Source: Pseudorasbora parva
Taxonomy: Eukaryota; Chordata; Actinopteri; Cypriniformes; Gobionidae
Assembly: GCF_024679245.1 (NCBI RefSeq)
Contig: NC_090176.1
Coordinates: 48,329,615-48,393,614 of the forward strand
Direction: 5' to 3'
DNA length: 64,000 nucleotides
Shown: positions 45,036 to 57,358 of the stretch, piece after piece
Position numbering within the stretch: position 1 is the first letter of the stretch
Layout of the letters: each line of letters begins with the position of its first letter
Program-made: the position numbers and the translations under genes
The notes under the pieces: generated by a model
Databases searched by the model: none
What the model saw: the letters and a program-made list of their open reading frames with translations, nothing else
Told to the model about the DNA's origin: nothing

Positions 45036-45549
45036 ACAAAACTGAACCCTATTAAACATCAAGCATATTTACATACTTGAAGTCTACTAGGCCTTTCTTG
45101 ACATACAAAAATGTATTTTGCCCGAAACAAAAATATTTATTAACATGTATTACTCTGCATCTGAAGTATTCATTTGAATAATTTAAATATGATTAAAAAA
45201 ATTAAAAGCTACATATATTGCCATCTACAGCATATATTGTTTTAGTCCCTATAAATAATGGAAAAATAAGTATATTTTGGTTCTCTAAGAGCACTGAGAA
45301 ACATTTACTGGCACATCCTTGTGTTGTATTGTGACACGCAGTCTGTGAGAAAGAGGAGAGAGATCACATGGGCAGCCGTAGAGCGCCACCTACTGCAGAC
45401 ATGAACTATTTCTCATACAAGACATATCATTGGTTGATCTCTTGCAGTCAGTAATACTAAATATACAGTAGGTGTAAATGGGGCTCCAAAATGGTATTTT
45501 AACAAATAAATACTGTAAATAAAAAATATACACACACACTGACATCCAC

Positions 45550-46640
45550 ATGAATGGACCTCCACACTTGTCATCATCCCACAGTGTATACACGCACTCA
45601 GCCGTCCACGTGATGTAAAAAACAGGACTCTTTGGGCGAGGCAACCTTTTTCCATTGCTCCAGTTCTGACATTGGCATGTGTGTAAACGGCCCTACTCTG
45701 AGTGGGATTCAAACCGGAGTCTCAGGTGTGGGAGAGCAAGAAAGTGAGGTTTACACGCACAGCTCTTACTGACCTACTTCCGTTTCACGTGCCCATTGTA
45801 GGCACTTTCGACAGTGGACAGGAGTCTGACTGGTTTAAAATTTAAAATAACTCTTTAAAATTTTGTCTGATTTGTGCCACAGTTGACCTTCTGTTGGCTC
45901 GGACCAGACGGGATAGTCTCTGTTGCCCTCGTGCATTGATGAGCCTTGGACGCCCAACACCGTACCCCTTTTCACACAGAGTTGATCCCAGAAAATTTCC
46001 AAAGAATTGCAAGAGTGCCTTCTGTGTGAACGCAAACATATTCCGGGATTGATTCCTGGATCGATCGACCTAGTAATATTGCCAGGATCAGTCCCAAAAC
46101 ACTAGCCTGGTCTTACCAGACTCTCATACATTTCATTTGCACATTCATTGAAAATTACAATTGAACGGAAGTACGTAGAAGGGCAGAGCCAGGCTACCAA
46201 AACACGGCCTGTGTGAACAAAAGGCAAATCAATGCCGTAAGGTGTGTGCCGTAGTGATGACACTGAAGCTAAGATCGCTTGCCAGCTTAGTGGAACTGTA
46301 CATGCTAGTTTATGATCGAATCATGAAAAAAATGCACAAGCGTGGTCCAGAAAAGATGGACGATGCACCTTTACGCTCTTCCATTATCCGCCCACACTCC
46401 CGCCTAATAAATCACACACCCCTGAACTGGACATGAAGAAATTAAAATTTGTTAGCTCGAACCGGGATAGCCTTGATTGGCCTTGTGCATCAATGAGCCT
46501 TGGTCACTGTTTTGTGGTTTGTCCCTCCTCTCCATCCACTGTTGGTAAATTCTCAGCCCTGCTGACCCAGAGGAACACACAAGCCTTGCCGTTTCAGAGA
46601 TACCCTGATTCGGTCACCTTACCATAACAATCTGGCTCTT
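45550..46640 (-). pseudogene. mosaic Tc1-like transposase relics
   Basis: On the minus strand 45842-46039 encodes a GVGRPRLINARGQQRLSRLV segment with ANRRSTVAQI, the GRPR/second helix-turn-helix part of a Tc1 transposase. 45590-45690 resembles the CACGTGATGTAAAA...TTCCATTGCTCC part of the DD35E copy at 25035-25100. A block with CTAGCCTGGTCTTACCAGAC and CCAGGCTACC ends (46104-46198) is a further MITE-like insertion. No intact frame remains. Confidence 0.6.
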
Positions 46641-46683
46641 TCCTACACAAACCTTAATATGTGGCATTGTTAGGAGAGGATCA

Positions 46684-46780
46684 ACAGTCTAAAAATGCTG
46701 GGTTAAAAACAACCCAAGCTGGGTTTGTCCATTTCCAACCCAGCTTGGGTTGTTTTTAAACCAGCATTTTTTAGAGTGAA
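46684..46780. mobile_element. short palindromic MITE
   Basis: AATGCTGGGTTAAAAACAAC and CCAAGCTGGGTT are mirrored by AACCCAGCTTGG and GTTGTTTTTAAACCAGCATT. The whole 95-bp stretch is one hairpin. Confidence 0.8.
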
Positions 46781-46821
46781 CGATATCCACTTCACCTGTG
46801 ACCTGTGTGAATGTTCTGGCT

Positions 46822-46834
46822 TGTGTGTGTGTGT

Positions 46835-46865
<31 letters not shown>

Positions 46866-46866
46866 C
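46822..46866. repeat. (GT)n followed by a G run
   Basis: A GT array ending in a run of about 17 G bases, a length-unstable homopolymer. A second small GT array lies near 47048-47080. Confidence 0.93.
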
Positions 46867-47342
46867 ATGTTTTTGTGACATATGAGGACACAAATGTGTA
46901 TGACACAGATATTACAAGGAGATGGTGACTTATGAGGACATTGGCCATGTCCTCACTTTTCAAAATGCTTATAAATCATACAGGATGAGTTTTTTTTAGA
47001 AAGTGAAAATGCATAATGTTTCTTGTGATGGGTAGGTTTAGGGGCAGTGTGTGTGTGTGTGTGTGTTTGTGTGTGAATGTGTATGTGTAAACTAAAATGT
47101 ATGAGACTTCAAAGGATAAATACATCTTCAATAGTGCAATTTCCAGATTTTATCTCAAATAGTGACTTCTAAGAAAATGGTGTTGAAGACAAAAATCAAA
47201 TGCCATGTTGATTAAAACCAGGATATGTCTGGCTGGACTAGACATAATCAAAATTTCAATCATGCAATTATGAATGATGCAAAACACTGAAATACATACC
47301 CACAGCATCTATAAAAGTTTCTATAAATTCCTCTTTTTACAG

Positions 47343-47570
47343 GAAATTTTGGCCATGGCAAACATCCATCCAAACCCCAAAGACTCTTCGTCAGGTCTGT
47401 CCACACACTCCACTGCCTTGTACAGTTTCACAAACAGCCAGACTCTTCCTCTGACACGGCAGCATTCGAAATCTCTGCTTCCAATCCAGCCCTCTTCCCC
47501 CCCCGACGCGGGACCTCTGGATCTCCACCGGCCGCTGTCTGACCCGGGGCTGCTGAAGGAACGCCGCTGA
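47343..47570 (+). CDS. kcnh7: kcnh7 last coding exon with stop
   Basis: After the acceptor TTTTTACAG the exon encodes EILAMANIHPNPKDSSSGLS, then 75 residues in all, ending PLDLHRPLSDPGLLKERR and TGA at 47568-47570. The tail LHR-x-(V/L)SDPGL is the conserved C-terminus of ERG channels (recalled as GLHRHVSDPGLPGK in mammalian KCNH7), which confirms the end of the gene. Entry is phase 0. The seven visible exons give about 436 residues of C-terminus, close to the expected length. Confidence 0.93.
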   Translation, partial: EILAMANIHPNPKDSSSGLSTHSTALYSFTNSQTLPLTRQHSKSLLPIQPSSPPDAGPLDLHRPLSDPGLLKERR

Positions 47571-48248
47571 CTCTCTCGTCGTCCGATGGGAAAGTCTGGG
47601 ACGTCACACAGCTCTTCCACTGGAAGTACAAAGGACATTTTAAAACAGGCATTGGCCAAAACTTTAATACTAATGCAAGATTCTCCGCTGGCACTGGCCT
47701 GTATTCGCTTCTTCTGTGATGTCACTTCCTACTTCCTTCTCCCGCATTACGCTCCTCGAGGTCGAGGAATATATCGAACGGATTCTTGGACAACACTTCC
47801 ATTTTCAGGAAGTAAATCTCTCATAGACAGACGGTGATACTTGTCTTTTTCACATACTCTGTGTTCTGCACACTTTTACACCAGTGTAAGACTCAGGATA
47901 TTGATGGCAGTTCATATATCATACTCAGTATCTGGCAGAATTTCTTCCCTGTTTTATCATTATGAAACTCTTAAGTGATAATATTGTCATTTTGCACTTC
48001 CATTTGCAGAATTCTGTGGATTATATACTGCGTGGTGCACTATTGAAATTTATTTTTGCATTATTTTCTAATTTAGAACAGCACTTTTCATTAGAATTAC
48101 GTAGTATGTAGTACAAAATATTTTGACAAAAAAATATTAATTTGACCAAAATTACATTTCAATTGCCGCTATTATGAAAAATAATGCAAACATGTCGAAC
48201 TGTAACAGGCTAAACATGTTAAATAATATTACGATTATACTGTATACC
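47571..48248 (+). other. probable kcnh7 3' untranslated region and downstream
   Basis: No further conserved coding sequence. I do not see an unambiguous AATAAA signal in this stretch, so the transcript end is not placed. The first 280 bases are GC-richer than the rest, as expected for exon sequence. Confidence 0.5.
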
Positions 48249-50283
48249 GGTAACACTTTACAATAAGGTTTTATTTGTTATGATTAGTTATTAGTTAACA
48301 TGAACTATGAAAAATATAGACCTACTTTATATTAACTACTAAGCCTTAACTACTATTACTACTATACTAACATTTAAATTAATAATTTGATAAAATGCAC
48401 TTATTGTCTACAGGTTTTTACATTGTCCCTAACTTTACCCTTAAACTTACCCACACCACCACACCTGACCCTAACTCTACCCTTAAACTGACCCACACCA
48501 CCACACCTGACCCTAACTCTACCCTTAAACTGACCCACACCACCACACCTGTCCCTAACTCTACCCTTAAACTGACCCACACCACCACACCTGACCCTAA
48601 CTCTACCCTTAAACTGACCCACACCACCACACCTGTCCCTAACTCTACCCTTAAACTGACCCACACCACCACACCTGACCCTAACTCTACCCTTAAACTG
48701 ACCCACACCACCACACCTGACCCTAACTCTACCCTTAAACTGACCCACACCACCACACCTGTCCCTAACTCTACCCTTAAACTGACCCACACCACCACAC
48801 CTGTCTCTAACTCTACCCTTAAACTGACCCACACCACCACACCTATCCCTAACTCTACCCTTAAACTGACCCACACCACCACACCTGTCCCTAACTCTAC
48901 CCTTAAACTGACCCACACCACCTCACCTGACCCTAACTTTACCCTTAAACTGACCCACACCACCACACCTGTCCCTAACTCTACCCTTAAACTGACCCAC
49001 ACCACCTCACCTGACCCTAACTTTACCCTTAAACTGACCCACACCACCACACCTGTCCCTAACTTTACCCTTAAACTGACCCACACCACCTCACCTGACC
49101 CTAACTTTACCCTTAAACTGACCCACACCACCACACCTGACCCTAACTCTACCCTTAAACTGACCCACACCACCACACCTGACCCTAACTCTACCCTTAA
49201 ACTGACCCACACCACCACACCTGACCCTAACTCTACCCTTAAACTGGCCCACACCACCTCACCTGACCCTAACTTTACCCTTAAACTGACCCACACCACC
49301 ACACCTGTCCCTAACTTTACCCTTAAACTGGCCCACACCACCACACCTGACCCTAACTTTACCCTTAAACTGACCCAGACCACCACACCTGACCCTAACT
49401 TTACCCTTAAACTGACCCAGACCACCACACCTGACCCTAACTTTACCCTTAAACTGACCCAGACCACCACACCTGACCCTAACTTTACCCTTAAACTGAC
49501 CCAGACCACCTCACCTGTCCCTAACTTTACCCTTAAACTGACCCAGACCACCACACCTGACCCTAACTTTACCCTTAAACTGACCCAGACCACCACACCT
49601 GACCCTAACTTTACTCTTAAACTGACCCACACCACCACATCTGTCCCTAACTTTACCCTTAAACTGACCCACACCACCACACCTGACCCTAACTTTACTC
49701 TTAAACTGACCCACACCACCACACCTGACCCTAACTCTACCCTTAAACTGACCCACACCACCACATCTGACCCTAACTTTACCCTTAAACTGACCCACAC
49801 CACCACACCTGACCCTAACTTTACCCTTAAACTGACCCACACCACCACACCTGACCCTAACTTTACTCTTAAACTGACCCACATTACCACACCTGACCCT
49901 AACTTTACTCTTAAACTGACCCACACCACCACACCTGTCCCTAACTCTACCCTTAAACTGACCCACACCACCACATCTGTCCCTAACTTTACCCATACCC
50001 CACCTCATTAAGCAAAAGTATTTTGCAATACAATATGAACACAATAGGTAAAAAAGTAGTTAAGGCCACCTAATATAAACTGTGGCCAAAAATACATCTA
50101 AAGCATTTATTAATCTTAGTTAATGTTATTAACTGCTGCATCTATTAATATTATCTAATGGACCTGAGCTTACAAGAACACACCAAAAACAGTTTTCATT
50201 AACTACAATAATTAATAAATACTGAAACAAATGTTTTGATCAGTGTTAATTAACTAACATTAACAGAGCTATTGTAAAGTGTC
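48249..50283. mobile_element. MITE with GGTAACACTTTACAATAAGG-type ends, expanded by a minisatellite
   Basis: The left end at 48249 reads GGTAACACTTTACAATAAGG and the right end near 50270 reads CTATTGTAAAGTGT, its inverse. Flanking inner words TTAGTTAACATGAAC and TTAACTAACATTAAC are also mirrored. Everything between 48427 and about 49995 is a 42-bp tandem array. A related end occurs at 59476 and at 63836. Confidence 0.7.
48427..49995. repeat. 42-bp minisatellite, about 37 units
   Basis: Each unit reads CCCTAACTCTACCCTTAAAC then TGACCCACACCACCACACCT and two more bases. The length is a multiple of three and the unit lacks stops in several frames, so the + strand stays open for 538 codons (48395-50011) and the minus strand for 518 codons (48418-49974). 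I judge these frames to be artefacts of the repeat: no signal, domain or splice context supports translation. Unit variants cluster (CTCTACCC mainly left, CTTTACCC mainly right, a block of ACCCAGACC at 49370-49550). Confidence 0.95.
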
Positions 50284-51409
50284 ATCATTATATTATCAGT
50301 ATAACAAAATTTGAGTGAAAAGTTAAAATGGCAGCACAAATATAAAGGTAATAAATACATAATGTGAATTTTTATTCAGTTAATAATGCAATGCATTATA
50401 ATGTACATTCAAGTTAAAAAGTTTTAGACCCACTGCAGCAGAATATTGGTTGTTTGCAAATGTTTTATTTTTCTGCAAATGGAATCTTAAGTAACTGCCA
50501 TGTACATACATTATACCCCTCTATTAAAGGAACAGACACGCATGGCTGAAGGTTTCACCCGTTGCATGTTTTACTGCAACATATTGGGAAGCAGGTGTGT
50601 GTGGGCATGTTCCAGAGCTGATCACTGAACACACTCCTCTCTAATCCCCTGTTTATTTGCACATGGTCATGCTAGCTTTAACCAAACTCTGCACGGCTTA
50701 CACAGATCAGCCTCTTTGCAAGCTCTGGCATACGAGATGGCCTCATACGTGAGGTTATGTGACGAGGATTTGCCTCGCACTGCAAAAAGTTGCATGTTAA
50801 CCTTCATTCTTCCCTCATTTTGACCCGAACCCCATTTTTAAAAATGCATATTCGAGGAGTGGTTGTGATAAAGTAACAAATCCTTTCCTTGCAAGTCAAT
50901 TTGCCCCCCTCTGTAATGCGAGGTATGCTTCAGTATACATAAAAAATGCTAAAACTTTACCAATGTTTCTGAATGCATTCTGAAGAAAAACTGACTTTAG
51001 GAGCCAGCAGAACAGCTCATTTGCTCCACGTAGAGCTATAAGGTCATCTAGTGGCAAGAGTCATGAAATATGTAACATTATTTTTATTTTTTCCAGAAAA
51101 GGTTGGCAGAGACAGAGATATTTTGAATTTAAGTTGAAGGAATGTGAAACATCTGCTTAAATTATATTATTTATTGATACAATCTAGTAATTTAAATTTT
51201 TTTTTTTTAAAAAACTATATATAGAAAAAATATATAATAAAAATGACATTAAATAAGCTTTCTGGGCAAAAAAAAAAAGGTATAATTTTAGGCCGTTGGA
51301 TCATTTTGACCTGCGTGGAAAGGATTAGTTACAGGATGTGAGGGAGGGATGCATGTGTGTCTTTAATGCAACAAAATTGTATTTCCATTGGAATCATAAC
51401 TGTGGCATA
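50284..51409. other. kcnh7/ifih1 spacer, no recognisable gene
   Basis: No conserved frame on either strand, only short AT-rich and T-rich tracts (for example 51195-51210). I looked here and further right for EF-hand exons of gca, which lies between these genes in mammals, and found none. Confidence 0.5.
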
Positions 51410-51945
51410 AGCTAGGTTTCCATTCAAAATTGCGCATTTTCAAAATATCGCATTAAACATCTGCAAATAAAGCAATGTTTCCATCCCATATGTTCAAGAG
51501 AAAATAAAAAATTCATCACTTCCTGGGGAATTGGCTCAAAATATCTCATAAAAACGTCTTTTCCTACATCATAAATCAATTTAAAACATGCAGACGAAAT
51601 GCAATAAACGCGTGTTATTTCGCATTCGGATACTGGTGTTTGGGAACGCAATCGCATGAGACGCTTCTGGAAGGTTATTAAACCAAATCATTCTGATCAA
51701 AGACTTTGGATCAGGCATTCTAGAATGACCAAACCAACATTTGAGATGCTGCGATGCGATTGGTTCACGGGTTAGTCCAGTTACCAATCACATCCTCTGT
51801 TGAGGCAAAGTCACGTGAGTTTTTCCATTGTAGTTTATGCTCTTGTCTTTTTATCAGATAAAAAAATAGAGGCTTTTTCATCTAGTGTTTTTTATGCGAT
51901 ATCCCAAAATGTGTATAAAAATAGGTGGATGGAAACATAGCTATA
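51410..51945. mobile_element. MITE with AGCTAGGTTTCCAT ends
   Basis: The left end is AGCTAGGTTTCCATTCAAAA and the right end is GGTGGATGGAAACATAGCT, with mirrored inner words such as TGCGCATTTTC-type sequence and TTTTTATGCGATAT. Open frames on the minus strand are short and unrecognised. Confidence 0.65.
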
Positions 51946-52199
51946 GACACTCAAAAGCTCAATGCGGATTCTTGTGCAAAACTGACAGAAAGCAAGAAAC
52001 TCTCTAATTGAAAAACGGCAACGTTTGTACAGCACTATATCATCCAAACATATGCACAGGAAATATTGTAGCGGAGCACAAAAAGTGTTTATGTATGATG
52101 TCACTGCTCAAACTGTTTTGCAGTATGCCACTGTTTGCAAAGCACATGTTAGTTTAATATGTAGCTATGAATATATATGCATAATAGAATATGTACATT

Positions 52200-52765
52200 T
52201 ATCAACTTCTGGTCAAAAGTTAAAGGGTTAGTTATCTCAAAAAGAAAAATGATCCCATCATTTACTTACTAGGTGTATATGACTTTCTTTTCTCAGAGTT
52301 ATATTAAAAAATATATATCCTGGCTCTTCCAAGCTTTATAATGGCAGTGAACTTGGAATTGTAAGCCCAAAAAGTTATCTGTACGGCTCCAGGGGGTTAA
52401 TAAAGGCCTTCTGAAGCGAAGCCATGCGTTTTTGATAAATACTGGCTTTTGATAAACCCGACGCGTCATGTATTGATCACTTTTATCCATACAACTCCAT
52501 TCCATTGGTGGTGGTTGAGGAGATGCCTAGAAAAACACTTATTTACGTAAATGTAATTAATTAATATTATAATTTTATGATGGATGGATGCACTTTTTTG
52601 GGCTTCAAAATCTAGGGTACCGTTTAATCTCATTATGAAGCCTGGAAGAGCCAAGGTATTATTTTATATAACTCTGATTGTGTTCGACTGAAAGAAGAAA
52701 GACATACACACCTAGGAAGGCTTGAGGATGAGTCAATTATGGGATAATCTTTCCCTTTCAAAGCT
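52200..52765. mobile_element. decayed relative of the 21118-21662 MITE
   Basis: It shares TCTTCCAAGCTTTATAATGG, TTTGGGCTTCAAAATCT and the TTGTGTTCG..TGAAAGAA words with that element, and has a left end AAAGGGTTAGTTATCTCAAA. The right end (GGGATAATCTTTCCCTTTC) is degraded. Confidence 0.7.
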
Positions 52766-52892
52766 ACAATAATGTTGGCTTCATCAAGGCACTGGCAATT
52801 AAAAACAACAAAATCACTTTGTTTTCCAAATATTTAGTCTAGAGAAGCTTCTGTCACTCATTTTGTTAGCAATAATGATAAAACAGTTGGGC

Positions 52893-54156
52893 TGCGTCCA
52901 AAATCTCATACTAAATAGCCGATGTAAAACATTATGTGACAAAAGTAGCATTTCCAAACTCACAGTACTCATAATACAGAAAGCAAAAAGTCTTTGGATG
53001 TCCTACTATTTGCATACAATGGACACTTTACTATCCCATGAGGCCACAGGAGAGGATTTTGGAAACAATGGGTGCGTCTCAATCAGCTCCCTAGTTTAGT
53101 TGTCAGGGCACTGATCAGGGAGTCAGCCCATTGACTTATGTCCTAATCAGTGCCCTGACCAATGAACCAGGGAGCTGATTGAGACGCAGGGAATGACTCC
53201 AATTGCGATTAGAAAGTGCAACGCCCAATATGGCGAATAAGTCCCGCCTTCTAAATGAAAGAGCCAATCGTTGATTAGTAAAGTCATCGTGTCACTGCAG
53301 CTGCCCCGGTTGCTATAGAAACAGGCAGTGTTCTAAGACTCGAGTTTAGATTGCGCATGTGCATGTCCAGGATTAAAAAAGCCATTTTTTTGTCACGATT
53401 CGAGCATTTAGAAACAACATTTATGAGACATTTGTTGTCAGATTTCATTGGTGATTTAAAAAATGTAATTTAATCGTAAGCTTGGCGAACAATTTTGGAG
53501 AATTGGATGTTTTCCCATTCAAAGAGATAGAAGCTGCGCTTGCATGTCTGAGAGGCGTTTCAAAGATGGCCGCTGAGTGAAATGACTGAAGAAAAGTGAA
53601 GCTGCCAACGTCCGAATATGGCCCGAACATATTGCGGTGATTTGGGACAGAGTCCGTAGAGAGCAGGAAGTAGAGTCGCGATATCAAAAGCCTGCCCGCA
53701 GTCTCACAGATGCAGTTATGGAAATTAAATAAAGCTAAAACTCCTCCCGACATTACTGAAAATGTCTGTCAGTGCCTCAGTGACTACTCCACTCAGAGAA
53801 GGCGTCGATCTCAGCTGTCAATCATGGCATCACACCCCCTGTTTTTATCAAATAACCAACTAAAACCAAACTTATTTAAAGAAATAGCACTTGAATTAAT
53901 CAGCATGATAAAAACAACCAAATGACAGATGCCATCTTCATGAAAAAAATATTTGAATTGTAATTTGATTGTTTAGTTTGTCCGATGTCTCATTACATGT
54001 TTTGCTTCTCATACATATTTTGTTTCACTTATCAGGATGTGCGGTACGCTTGAGTACATCCTAAATATATTCATACTGTATAAAACGTACTTTTGTAGCA
54101 ATTATGAAGTAAAAACGTATTCAAAATAAGAGCGAATGCGATTTGGGACGCAGCCT
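52893..54156. mobile_element. non-autonomous element with GGCTGCGTCC ends and nested palindrome
   Basis: The left end is GGGCTGCGTCCAAAATCTCA and the right end is GCGATTTGGGACGCAGCC. Inside, 53070-53190 is a palindrome bounded by GGTGCGTCTCAATCAGCTCC and GGAGCTGATTGAGACGC. Short frames such as 53445-53753 show no recognisable motif. It is the same end family as 38004-40278. Confidence 0.75.
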
Positions 54157-55556
54157 GGATCTTTACACTCACTGACCTCTAAAGGGTTCATTTATGTTGC
54201 AAAGAATGTAATATTCAATGTCTAACATCATAATCTGAGGGGAATTTTTTTTATTTATATTTTTGCATCTGTCTAATGTTAGTTTATACCTTAAAATATG
54301 TATTTATATCCAGTAATACATTGAAGGTTTTTTTTTATGTGCAATAAACGCTTTCTTAAATTACTTTAGATTTCTATCAAGACTTTGCAGCTTGATTTGA
54401 AAGTTAGCCTACAGCTTTGATTTGAGATATTTTATTTATTTTTATTTTTATATGTGACTGTGACTTGGATTTAAAGCAAACCGTTTTATCTAGTAAATTG
54501 CACATCGACATGCAAAATTAAGAATCATTCCACCCAATCAAATATCAAATCTGCAGATAAATGCATTGAATCAGAATTTCACTGGAATATTCTTTAATTT
54601 TCATTCTTTTATTTAAGGGATAGTTTCTGCACTTTATTTCAAAATAAAGACTCCATGCTCTTATAATAAAGTTACCAACCTCTGCATGAGTGTGAATGTG
54701 TTTCAAACGCTGGTAGATTCGAGTGCGAGTGTGTATGTGTATGTCATTATTTTATATTTAATAATTTAATTTTGTTTATATGTGGCGTGTGTCCCAAGCA
54801 TAGCAATCATATACTGGAGGCTGCCAGAAACTCGAGGTGGCTTCTTAATTTGGGAACATATTTAATACTGCAAACATTTGCACGTAACACTTTCACTTTT
54901 TATCCCAGCGTTTCACTTGGACCGACTTGTTTTTTTATTTTATAGTTTGCACTGTATAGTTTGTACACCACAATACTCTACAGGTGTTTTAAATGTGTCT
55001 GTCATTTAAAGATGTATTATATTTGATGCATTTGCTTTAGGCAATTACTTTGTACTGTACTGTACAAAAACCATATAAATAAAATTAACGCATATCAGTT
55101 TTGTGCTCACTGTTGTTCTTGTGGCTGTTTGTTGGGGCGAAATGTACTTTTTAATGAGAGAAGCACCGAAATATAAAATCAGTACACGAGATAACCGTCA
55201 CATTTAGCACTACATTACCCAGAATCCCCCTGCACGCATTCTTCTACTATCACCCCAGCACATTCTTCTGTGTCATTCTCTGTTTGTCAGGTATTGTCTA
55301 CAATGTCATTACACATGTTGAAACTTTATTCTTCATCATCGTCTGTTTTACTGCAACCACCCGTGACAATAACACGGCTACGTATGGTGACTGTAATTTC
55401 TCTTGAAGCACATATTAAAATATTTATTATTATATTTATGTATTTATTTAATAAGTAACCTGTTCTGAGCATGTCAGCTGGTCCAAAGTGCAAAAAAAAG
55501 ATATTATACCATTATTATTAATATTATTAATTTGATTTTAGTCATTTTGTTGTTGT

Positions 55557-55602
<46 letters not shown>

Positions 55603-56500
55603 TTGTTTTGGTTTTGCAATTTTAGTTACAGTTTTAATTATTTAATTTAAATTGTATTTCAGTTTGTTGCCAAGAAATATATTTTAGTCTTATCAATTAT
55701 TAAAAATAGTTATAGTTAATTATCAGTCAATAACACATGCACTGTGAAAAATGTATTTTAAACGTTTGATAAACAAAAACATTATCTTAAAAGTCAAATT
55801 AAATTTTTTTCCCCCAATAATTGGCTCCTTTTTCCCTTCTACTTTATTATCCTTTATTTATTTTTTTGCGATAACACCTAGTACTTGATACTTTTACATA
55901 TCAAAAAAGTAAAACCCAAATAAATATGAATTAATTAAAAAGAAAACATTCACACACACACACACACACACACCTATATAGACACTCTCATAATAACCAC
56001 ACAATGCCTAATAAATAATTTATATTCTATTATTAGTCATCAAATGACGGGAACAGCCAAAAGAAAAAAAAAGAAGAAGATCATCAAATAATAAATATTA
56101 ACAATAATGATAATAATAATAAATATTTCAATAAATATATATATTTTTTAAATGTTGCAGATTTATGAATCTAATAACGATCATAATTAGCCTAATTAGT
56201 CTATATTTAACCTCTGTATACTTTCAAGATTTTTCATTAACATACACTGTTTTCTACTATTACAAAATCTATTTTTCATTTTATTTTATTTTTACAGAAA
56301 GTTACTGGTTTATCATAAAGGATTATGTCGCCATCTAACGTTATTGTTTATTATTTTTATCAAGTGATTAATAACAAGTGCAGAACAAGAACAAGTGTAG
56401 GCCTACACAATGTTTCAATGCCCGCAAAGCAGATGTTATTCTAACAATAAATAAATATTAATGAACATAAAGAAGAACAGTTATTGATAAATCGCGGCTT
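54157..56500. other. intergenic DNA upstream of ifih1
   Basis: AT-rich and without a recognisable gene on either strand. It holds a (GT)n tract (55560-55600), a short (CA)n tract (55951-55972) and AT-rich repeat-like DNA around 55490-55740. The A/T content drops sharply at about 56490, where the ifih1 promoter region begins. Confidence 0.5.
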
Positions 56501-56560
56501 TGAACAGCGTTGATCATTTTAGCACGACGCGCAGACTAATGACGTTTGAAAACCAACACG

Positions 56561-56577
56561 AGAAACGAAACCGAAAG
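56561..56577 (+). promoter_or_regulatory. ISRE-like element of ifih1
   Basis: The sequence AGAAACGAAACCGAAAG contains three GAAA cores, two of them in the GAAANNGAAA spacing bound by IRF and ISGF3 factors. It lies about 130 bases upstream of the ifih1 ATG, where an interferon-responsive site is expected, since MDA5 is a classic interferon-induced gene. No TATA box is evident nearby. Confidence 0.75.
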
Positions 56578-56701
56578 TAACCGAGTATAACCGAGTTACC
56601 GAGCCCAGCGAAAGTTAAACCCGGATTCGCTGGCGTGTAGTAAACTCTGGCAGAACATCTGACAGAACTTATCGGCGATATCTCATCGAGTCTTATCAAA
56701 A

Positions 56702-57136
56702 ATGAGCAGTGATCAGGACCTCGAGACGCGTCATATTCTGGAGTGTTTCAAAGACCGACTGAAGCGGATCATCCTGGTCGAGCCACTTCTAGACGGGCTG
56801 CATTTCCTCGAACCGGATCAGAAGGACCGAATAAGAGCCAAGTCGCGCGCGTACGGCGAGATAAGCGCCGCAGCACTTCTGATCGACGAAATTATTAAAA
56901 CACACTACGAGAAAGGGTGGTCGAGAGAGCTGATCACCGCACTGGAGACTGTCGGATGCACAAACGCTGTGAATTATGTGTTGAACAGCCCACCGAACCC
57001 CACGGACGAGGCCGAGAATGACAGCTGTGTCCGGCTGATCGACCTCATGCATCTGACGCTGGTCAACATGAAGACCCGCGACGTGTGCGCGCAGTGCTAC
57101 TCACTGGGGCTCCTGACACAAGAGGACCAGGAGAAC
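56702..57136 (+). CDS. ifih1: ifih1 exon 1: CARD1 and first half of CARD2
   Basis: This exon encodes the first 145 residues of MDA5, the cytosolic RIG-I-like receptor that senses long double-stranded RNA and signals through MAVS to type I interferon. The ATG at 56702 has a favourable AAAAATGAG context and opens directly into MSSDQDLETRHILECFKDRL. CARD1 covers about residues 7-97 (VEPLLDGLHFL, then GWSRELITALETVGC). CARD2 starts near 108 (LIDLMHLTLVNMKTRDVCAQ, LGLLTQEDQEN). The exon ends AAC|GTGAGT, phase 0. Residue order and length match the mammalian MDA5 N-terminus. The gene follows kcnh7 in the same orientation, as in mammals. Confidence 0.94.
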
Positions 57137-57272
57137 GTGAGTGAGCACACTTATGTATTTACATATTTACATTTGGGTTTTGTGAATTGATGAGAAGCAA
57201 TAGTTTAAAAAGTAAACATTCAAATAAATACAAAAATACATTAAAAAACAAAATCATACAAGTTAGATAGAC

Positions 57273-57353
<81 letters not shown>

Positions 57354-57358
57354 TAAAG
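57137..57358. repeat. ifih1 intron start with (TA)n microsatellite
   Basis: A TA array occupies about 57277-57351. It is followed directly by a Tc1-like copy lacking its left terminal repeat, so the array may have replaced or destroyed that end. Confidence 0.85.

Noticed and set aside
48395..50011. 538-codon open frame on the + strand, and 518-codon frame on the - strand, suggestive of a repetitive secreted or mucin-like protein
   Set aside because: Both are produced by a 42-bp tandem unit whose length is a multiple of three. No signal peptide, unique domain, or splice context supports a gene.
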